Below are positions 56,702-64,000 of a stretch of 64,000 nucleotides of DNA, in pieces. The notes beneath the pieces are model-generated. The model had not been told where the DNA came from. It worked only from the letters and a program-made list of their open reading frames with translations, and did no database searches. This DNA is from Cranoglanis bouderius (Eukaryota > Chordata > Actinopteri > Siluriformes > Cranoglanididae). The stretch is taken from the NCBI GenBank assembly GCA_023630585.1, contig CM042546.1, forward strand, positions 21,329,810 to 21,393,809, given 5' to 3'. The first letter of the stretch is position 1, and each line of letters begins with the position of its first letter. Both the position numbers and the translations under genes were made by a program.

Positions 56702-57680
56702 GCCACACCTCCTTTACTGTACTGACTAAAAGACTGACCACTCGACAGACAAAAACACTGGCCATGCCTCCCTTATTAGATGGACAAAAACACTGACACG
56801 CCTCCTCTACTGCACTGACAAAAACACAGGCCACACCTCCTCTATTGCACTGACAAAAACAATAGCCACGCCTCCTCTACTGCACTGACAAAAACACAGG
56901 CCACACCTTCTTCTGTGTATTGACAAAAAATTGCCATGCCTCCTTTAATGCACTGACAAAAACACAGGCCACGCCTCCTCTACTGCACTGACAAAAACAT
57001 AGGCCAAGCCTCCTCCACTGCAATGACAAAAACACAGGCCACGCCCTTCTTTATTGTACTGACAAAATCACTGGGCATGCCTCCTCCACTGCAGTGACAA
57101 AAACACAGGCCACGCCTTCTTCACAGTACTGACAAAAACAACAACGACGCCTCCTCTACTGCACTGAGACAACACAGTCCCCCCTCCTCTATTGCACTGA
57201 GAAAAACACAGGCCACGCCTTGTTTACTGTACCGGCAAAAACACAGGCCATGCCTCCTCCACTGCACTGAGAAAAACACAGGCCACACCTCCTCTTCTGC
57301 AATGACAAAAACACTAGTCATGCTTCCTCTACTGCACTGACAAAAAACATAGGTCACGTCTCCTCTACTGCACTGATAAAAAATACAGGCCACACCTTCT
57401 TTTGTGTATTGACAAAAATGGCCATGCCTCCTTTATTGCATTTACAAATACACAGGCTATGCCTCCTCTATTGCACTGACAAAAACCATAGGCCACGCCT
57501 CCTCTACTGCAATAACAAAAACATTGGCCACTCCTCCTTTTCTGTACTGACAAATACACTGGCCACACTTCCTAAACCACACTGACAAAAACACTGGCCA
57601 CACCTTCTTTACTGAGATTGTTTCAGTCACACCTCGTTCACTGGAATTGACCAGCACAGAGGCCACACCTCTTTTCATTT
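56702..57680. repeat. ~35-bp minisatellite with CCACGCCTCC core
   Basis: Roughly 27 units of 'ggccacgcctcctctactgc' plus 'actgacaaaaacaca', each 33-36 bp, with substitutions concentrated in the middle. The minus-strand frames of 67-98 codons (CFCQCSRG-type repeats) are by-products. The C-rich core resembles Sp1/KLF-type binding sites. Confidence 0.93.
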
Positions 57681-57794
57681 TCCATTTATATTGACAGTTG
57701 CACATATTTTTAAATCTGTTCATTATTAGTTGAACCCCCATCTTCCAAGTCACTGTATGAGCTATAGAAAAGCTAACCTTAAAATGAGTGCAAC

Positions 57795-57885
57795 TGAGGT
57801 TTGCAGCTGCACTACTCTCAGAGCTGCTGTTGTAGAAAATTAATCAACACCTTCTGACCAATCAGAATGCAGAATTGACTCTCAG
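57795..57885 (-). repeat. Family A fragment
   Basis: 'gcactactctcagagctgct', 'agaaaattaatcaacacctt' and 'ctgaccaatcagaatgcaga' match the 25.27 and 7.7 kb copies. Confidence 0.85.
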
Positions 57886-58921
57886 AGGTAGCTTTGGCAA
57901 GATGTTCCCAAATAATGTAGACTATGCTATAAAGCTCTTCACACCCGAAACAGATGTTGTGTAAATACCGTTTGTGGCCTCAATATCATCATCGTTCCTT
58001 TCTGTACTTCATTTCTTTCAACAGGTGCATCTGTCCACCACAGTCCCTCAGTGATGAGAGAATTTAATCATGGGCTTTTTTTTTTTTTCTTTTCAATTTG
58101 TCTGTTTTTGTCTGCTGTTGTGCTGAACAGCATTGCTATTGTGCTGAAAAGGGTACTTGAAAAAGTACAACAATTTGCTCACTACCATCACCGGACATCG
58201 CTGGACAACTTCCAATTACTTTTATTTGTTTCAGTCCATTTACTTCCAGAGAAAAGTGGTCCTTAACCTGGAAAGGGTACTAAAAAGTGTGTAGATGCAG
58301 GTTTGTGAGCAAACCTCACAACAAGCGAGCATGGTGTGTTTGTATGAACAATTTATATCTTGTTTTGATGGTTTGTGAAATTTGTTATTTGATTACCTCA
58401 TAATTAAATTGTATGTGGACTAGAATTTTGTAGCCTGACTGATAATAATTACGCCAGTTAGCAATCATGGCGGATCCATAATCGAAACAGCAAAGGGAAA
58501 TTTGGGATAAATATAAAACCCTTAGACACAGAGGTGGTTAGATATGGGACTTAGTTTTACAATAAAATCAGATCTTTCTGGGTGCTTCAAAATGAGAAAC
58601 AGCGCAAATTATCCAGCCATGCCCCCTCTTCCCCTCACTCCTGTCAACAGGGAAACAACTTCCTGTAGACAGAATCCGCTTTTAAGACAAAGCTAACAAT
58701 GAGAGATGTGTTAACGGTGTGCGAAATGACATTTGAATTTGCTGGGTCTCATCACAGAGCAGAACTTTTAAATGTTCCCCTCTAATAAGACCTCTCTTAT
58801 CTGAAATGTTTTAGCACTCCCGAGTCTCTGAAAAATCAGGATCTTATCTGGAAATGAATAACGTAGTGCCGACCATTTTCAAATCTGCATGCACAAAATG
58901 TGATGTATGGAATTGCACAAT
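57886..58921. other. No gene seen; partly conserved-looking
   Basis: A 71-codon frame at 58051-58266 includes a hydrophobic run created by a T-tract. 58690-58870 has balanced composition without repeats. Confidence 0.3.
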
Positions 58922-59271
58922 GGGGGGCACTGCAGCTTAGCGGTTAGCATGTTTGCCTAGCACCTCCAGGATTGGGGGTTCAAATCCTGCCCCCGACCTG
59001 TATGCGCATAGAGTTTGCATGCTCTCCCCATGCTTTGGGGGTTTCCTCAGGGTACTCCAGTACCCAGTCCAAAGACATGCATTGTACGCTGATTGGCATT
59101 TCTAAAATCGTCCGTAGTGTGGGAATGAGTGTGTGATTGTGCCCTGCAATGGGTTGGCACCCTGTCCAGGGCGTCCCCTGCCTTGTGCCCCAAGTTCCCT
59201 GGGATAGGCTCCAGGCTCCCCACGGCCTTGTGTAGGATACGCAGTATGGATAAAAGGATGGATGGATGGAA
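58922..59271 (+). mobile_element. tRNA-headed SINE-like repeat with (ATGG)n tail, copy 2
   Basis: Head 'gcagcttagcggttagcatg' (A-box-like) and 'gggggttcaaatcctgcc' (B-box-like), body 'gtactccagtacccagtcca' and 'ttggcaccctgtccagggcg', end 'aggatggatggatggaag'. It is the most complete copy, in plus orientation, and defines the element's limits. Confidence 0.88.
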
Positions 59272-59273
59272 GT

Positions 59274-59412
59274 GTGCAATTGCTCAAAGGTTGGGAATCC
59301 TATGTGAGAACAAACCTGTGATTATAATTTAAGCCCCTACCCCAGTTGCACAATTGAACAATGGTTGGGAATTATACGTGAAAGCAAACCTATGATTATA
59401 TTTTAAGCCCCG
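59274..59412. repeat. Tandem duplication of a ~65-bp unit
   Basis: Units at about 59277-59334 and 59349-59409 share 'ggttgggaat', 'caaacct', 'tgattata' and 'tttaagcccc'. The first abuts the SINE tail. The duplicated sequence starts with the 'gcacaattg'/'gcaattgctc' words that also appear just before the SINE. Confidence 0.8.
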
Positions 59413-59699
59413 CCCTCAAATCTAGACCATAAATCTCACCACATTAGACATGCAGTGATGTTGAAGCTTATTAGGATTCAGTCTGCAAAATCTGTTTAAT
59501 CGAAGCAGAATCCGATCTAAATACAAAGAGGCGCAGATAAGGGTTAACATTTTTTTCTCAAAGACTCGGCTGTAGCAGTCGTGATATCTGAACTCACAGC
59601 CTTTCGGTCACTATCATTCCTGTTCTGTGACTGGACTTCTGAAATAATAACCAGTATGAGAGTGTGACGGCACAAACCAGCTCAATCTGTCACAAGGTC

Positions 59700-59707
<8 letters not shown>
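59413..59707. other. Unique sequence, no gene seen
   Basis: 59570-59640 has weak resemblance to a SINE head in reverse; not called. Confidence 0.3.
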
Positions 59708-59741
<34 letters not shown>

Positions 59742-59752
59742 CACACACACAC
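59708..59752. repeat. (CA)n microsatellite
   Basis: About 22 CA units with one GC interruption. Confidence 0.95.
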
Positions 59753-61227
59753 TTAGCAACCTTCTTGTTAAAGCAAGTCAGAAGGGGGTAGAGCGAACAG
59801 GAGGTCAAACCGGAGGGAGTGAAAGAACATGTGTTGAGATGGATATAGATGAAAAAAATGGATGGGGGTGTACAGAAGTGGGAGGAAAAGTGGAGTAGCA
59901 CAGATACGATGGATAATGACACACTCAGGGACATGCAGGACATTTTATTTACCAGAAGTCCAGAAGTGAAAATGATGTCGACTTCCTCTAATAACTTCAC
60001 CATTAAAACTAACTTTTGTTTGGGCTGCGTTGTTGTTGTTGTTGTTTTTTGTTTTGTTTTGTTTTTTACTTTGACTTAAATATGGATAATGACAGTTCAA
60101 ATGTGATTGATTTGTGCATTATCCATCACAATCAGAACCCAGTCTCTCTCTCTCCAGAGCAATCGAGGTGTCACGAATTAATGCATGAATAATTACAATC
60201 ATGTGCTACATAATTACACTTCATTTTGGCAGTTTTGTGCTAATGACTGTAACTCGTGATGCATTCCCGGTGTAAAAAATAAAATGAAAATGAAATGAAA
60301 TGAGAATGAAAATTAACCAGTCTGATAATGACACCGTTTAAAGCGTGTCATCTTTGTCAGATGCTAAAATGACACAGACCATATTTAGAGTTATTTAAAC
60401 AATGGTGACTGGTATAAATGTGCTATCAGGACTAAGCTTCCCTGCTGTCAATAGAATCGTATCATATTCGCATTGTGGAACCACACAACACACAGAATGG
60501 TATGAAAAAGCGAATAGCAAGGCTGCGTCTGATTTCTTTCTAGCCCAGACCGTAGATTCATGCAGTGCTAATTGCTTAACATTCGTTCTCTCCATGTCAA
60601 GCTATTGATATCACCACCAGCCATTTAACATATTCAAATCCACTCAAGGTTTCTTAAAGACGTTGTTAGTGTAAAAAAAATGAATAAATAAATAAATAAA
60701 TAAATAAAAATAAAAAAAATAGATTGCCTCACAGAGTCTTCACTTTGGCGAAGTCTTTCCTTCTCTCGATGTATCAGTAATTGTATTAAAGACGCGATTA
60801 CCCAGGGAAGTGATCTGAGTGGGTGAAAAAACCGTGCTCTTCCTCCACAAATACCTTTATAATATCATTTTTTTTTACTCATTCTTTGTCAATATCTGCT
60901 TCCTGATGCCTATCAGGATCAGATAAGGTATATCTCAGGATGCCATTTCAAACGGTGCTGCCTGCGAATCCAGTAGAAATATGACACTGCTGCTCCGATA
61001 GCGCCGAAAGAGTGAACACCTCTATACGGTAGAAACTTTGATAAAACTGATAGATCAAGTGTACGGTAGAGGAGAAGCTAGAACGTGTTGTCTCAGTCTA
61101 CAACTTTAAGCGAATGATGACTTTGGTGGCATTTCAAATGATAGCGAGAGCCAATTTAGTGTGATGGAAAACAAAGACCTAGAACGATTCTTTCATACAG
61201 TACATACAGAGAATAGAATTTAATGTT
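59753..61227. other. No gene; conserved-looking segment at 60.14-60.42 kb
   Basis: 60150-60265 is dense in homeodomain-type ATTA sites ('gaattaatgcatgaataatt', 'acataattac'). 60320-60400 adds 'gataatgacaccgtttaaag'. (AAAT)n lies at 60678-60712. No open frame is convincing. Confidence 0.3.
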
Positions 61228-61550
61228 GTTTAACATCTTTGTTTCTTGTCACATATGTTATAGCAGCTATAACATATTCGTTCCCTCACCAGACTCACTT
61301 TTTTCCCCCCCACTCTCACTTCAAATTAAGACAAAATAAACAAACAAACAAACACAGGACGGTCTGTCTTGAAGATGTCGGAAAACTTAAAGCTACAGCT
61401 CCACCTCTGGCTGTTACAAAGCACTGACACTGGAGACTCCTTCCATAAGTGTTAAATAAACATCCAGTTACCCTGGAGAAAACTTCACCATATCGATGAT
61501 TACAACACCTTCTGACCAATCAGAATCCAGAATTCCACCACTATAAATCT
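61228..61550 (-). repeat. Family A copy
   Basis: 'tatagcagctataacatatt', 'cgttccctcaccagactcac', 'ttgaagatgtcggaaaactt', 'actgacactggagactcctt', 'ttcaccatatcgatgattac' and 'accttctgaccaatcagaat'. It has most modules of the long copy at 7.68-8.45 kb but lacks the 'agctgttactatagaaac' section, joining two parts directly. Confidence 0.85.
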
Positions 61551-62589
61551 TTAAATACACCCATTTCTCTGTATTTACTGTATATACTTTTATATCGATT
61601 TCTATGTGTAGCTATGTTACAGTGAGGGTGTCACTGGCAAAATATGAATAAAAGCCACAAATCAATACACTTTAGGCAAAACGCATTAGTTTTTGTATAA
61701 GGTGCATTAAAAATACTGACTCCACACCTCATACTGAGAGTCATTATACCTTATACATAATTATGTTGTTTTTTGTGGTTTTTTTTAGAATGTTTTTGTT
61801 CAATCATATTAGAACACCACATTATACAGAAAATGCCTGCATCTAAATTCACCAGTGATTAAAAACTGAGTTTAAAAACTGATTTATAATAGCATTGTGA
61901 GCTCTAAGAAGAACACATTAAGCCTATTTAATGCCAGCAATTTAAAATACAAGCTGATATGACTGCTAACTACGTCTTCATTTCAGAAAGGCAATTTGAA
62001 GTCTAATGAAATAAAGCAAAGAATGAATATGCATGCATGCAGGTTCGTTTTTTGATCATGAGATTAAAAAAAAATGATGAGAAAAAAAAATGGTATTGTC
62101 TGTTATTGTTAGGGTTTTTTTACTATACCAGTGCCAAATCGGAACTGAAGAAACATCAGACTACACACATCCTAGTATTGGTCCGAGGAATCATTCAAGC
62201 CAGTCATTTGGGAATGGTCGCTTTAGTCATTTTCAGAGAATTGAGAGCATTGTATATATAACCTATTACACGTTACATGCAGTGCAGTAAAAAAAAAAAA
62301 AAAAAAAATCACTAAGCTCCAGATGCACATCTGAAAGTGAAATCTCTGCTGAACCACAATCTATTTTTGTCTCTGCTTTTATCCTGAGCCCTAATTGACT
62401 AAGTACTGTTTAGAGACGTTGAGTAACGCCTTCGTCTTGAACTGATTGCCAACACACACCGCCTTCCTATGTTAGAAATTGGCTAATGTATACAAAAACA
62501 CCCACATTTTTACCATCCAGTAAACAAAGACCGACTTTTGAAGGGGAAACACTGAAGAATATTTCAGCCCATGTAGCTCCAGAGAAGCC
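61551..62589. other. Unique AT-rich sequence
   Basis: Poly-A at about 62288-62309. No gene is seen. Confidence 0.35.
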
Positions 62590-62932
62590 TCCATCCATCC
62601 ATATTCTGTACCGCTTATCCTACACAGGGTCGAGGGGAGCCTGGAGCCTGTCCCAGGAGACTCGGGGAACAAGGCGGGGGACACCTTGGACAGGGTGGCA
62701 ATCCACTGCAGGGCACAATCACATACACACACACACCCATTCACACACTACGGACAATTTACAGATGCCAATCAGCCTACAATACGTCAGTGGACTGGGG
62801 GAGGAATCTGCAGTACCTGGAAGAAACCCCCGAAGAACGGGGAAAACTCCACGCACACAGGGTGGAGGCAGGAATGGAACCCCCAACCCCAGACATGTAA
62901 GGCAAACATGCTAAACATTAAGCCGCCGTGCC
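62590..62932 (-). mobile_element. tRNA-headed SINE-like repeat with (ATGG)n tail, copy 3
   Basis: Minus strand: 'cacggcggcttaatgtttag' head, 'ggggttccattcctgcct', body 'gattggcatctgtaaattg' and 'cctgtgtaggataagcggta', ending 'atatggatggatgga'. A 142-codon plus-strand frame across it is a shadow of the repeat. Confidence 0.87.
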
Positions 62933-64000
62933 CAGGGAAGACCCTTTAAAAGGTAATCTTGGGATATACAGTTGGAAAGTGTGCCCAAAGGAAAAGAAAA
63001 GATCTAAGGGGGCCTTCCTAAAGATACAATGAATATTTTGGGGTGTTTTACTCCTTACTTATTATTAGTCTCTCCTGATTAGTTGATTGCAATAGGCATT
63101 GCTGTTTGCACACAGAACCAGACCATTCTGGGTAAAACATATATCAAGATAGCACTGAGAAATTACAAAAGGCTATGGGTGGGAAGAGGGGTGGGACTTG
63201 CACTCATAGGTTTTCTTACAACTTCATTTATAATGAGAACAAAATAGTTTTCGCTTATTAGAATTTCTGAGTATTGCTTGACAATTCAGCAAAACATCTA
63301 AAGACAACCGTCTGGAAGCTAATTAGTGTTAGATCCTATTTGAACACATGTGAATTGAAATTCAAATGAGCTTTAATCCTCTAATTCATGTTTTTTTTTT
63401 TTTTTTTCCCCCAATGCATCTTTTATAGTGTGTCTTGTCTCATCTGGGAAAGCATGTTACAGTCTTACTAGGACAATGGCTGTCCCAGTTTAGCCGACGT
63501 CTAATTACATCGCAGCTTTGGGAATAATGCAGATTTATTAGATGGGATTTAAACACAATTAGCTCTGAAGAGAAAAACGCATCATCATCCTTTAACACCA
63601 GTGATCCAGAAGCACGGAAAGACTAATTGAAATAAGAAGGACTCTTTACTGTTAATCACTTCTTCTGCGCCACTGGAAGATGTGAATGCAAACAATCCAT
63701 CTCCTGTTTATCTAAAGAAACAAAGAGACAAGAGTTCTCATGATGTGTATGAATTAGAGTTTTTTGCAGATTTAATGATTTTGCAGCTTTAACCTGAGTT
63801 GTTGGGTAGAAGGACAACAAAATATGGATTTATTAATTAGATTTTTATAATAGATTTAAATGCAGTGAGACGGAGATGATGAACTAAAAGCAATGACATT
63901 TCCGAGACACTCTGTTGCATTAATGCTATATTAGTACTTATCATGGAGATGCTTATAATTATCAGTGGACTAAAGGCCTCCAGTCTGTCTATTTAGTCAT
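62933..64000. other. No gene; conserved-looking end
   Basis: Poly-T at about 63391-63408. 63480-63640 has balanced composition with ATTA sites ('cgtctaattacatcgcagct') and no repeats, so it could be a conserved non-coding element. No open frame is supported. Confidence 0.3.

Noticed and set aside
56702..57680. CRISPR-like regular spacing
   Set aside because: Units are tandem with no unique spacers, there are no cas genes, and the genome is vertebrate-like.
62486..62914. 142-codon plus-strand frame
   Set aside because: Lies within a SINE-like repeat that is oriented the other way; similar shadows occur at the other two copies.

Overview
The window looks like non-coding DNA from a ray-finned fish, probably an otophysan such as a catfish (an inference from repeat families, not a confirmed species). 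It is AT-rich and full of microsatellites. It carries tRNA-derived SINEs with the fish-type tail 'ctctggataagggcgtctg', several Tc1/mariner relatives, solo LTRs, and SINE-like repeats ending in (ATGG)n. No intact protein-coding gene, rRNA or functional tRNA is visible. The long open frames are products of low-complexity repeats or fragments of transposases. The window is best read as intergenic or long-intron sequence.

Layout. 1-5 kb: a GACA minisatellite with a 67-bp higher-order block, a perfect 16-bp-arm hairpin, a possible old LTR-like region and a GATA compound array. 5-13 kb: a SINE, a dead Tc1-like element, a long copy of a dispersed repeat (called family A here), and a locally rearranged direct/inverted repeat at 12 kb. 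15-22 kb: LTR remnants, a solo LTR with terminal inverted repeats, an inverted pair of about 270-bp arms enclosing a possible exon, three SINE-type insertions, and a clean internally deleted Tc1-like element with about 200-bp TIRs. 25-31 kb: a second deletion derivative, more family A, a CT/GA tract that abuts a joined splice acceptor and donor, and a degenerate satellite of about 80-bp units split by a 274-bp MITE with a 7-bp target duplication. 32-38 kb: degenerate TTG- and TTA-rich arrays, a conserved-looking stretch, and a Tc1-like element with all three catalytic acidic residues but broken frames. 38-46 kb: a CpG-rich patch, an LTR-like remnant, a minisatellite of about 20 bp, and a 741-bp solo LTR with a perfect 5-bp TSD. 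46-54 kb: a CCAAT/TATA arrangement, a hAT-like MITE, a third Tc1 family, and two possible small exons. 54-64 kb: an LTR remnant, a minisatellite of about 35 bp with a CCACGCCTCC core, SINE-like repeats, and homeodomain-site-rich stretches that may be conserved non-coding elements.

How it fits together: there is no gene network to describe. The informative biology is the transposon history. It includes nested insertions, internal deletion derivatives sharing TIRs with longer relatives, (TA)n tracts inside or at the edge of Tc1-like elements, and a modular repeat scattered in a dozen pieces. A few exon-like segments (at 7.5, 19.7, 51.6 and 52.9 kb, all on the plus strand) have good splice signals but no recognised protein, so they are reported only as candidates.
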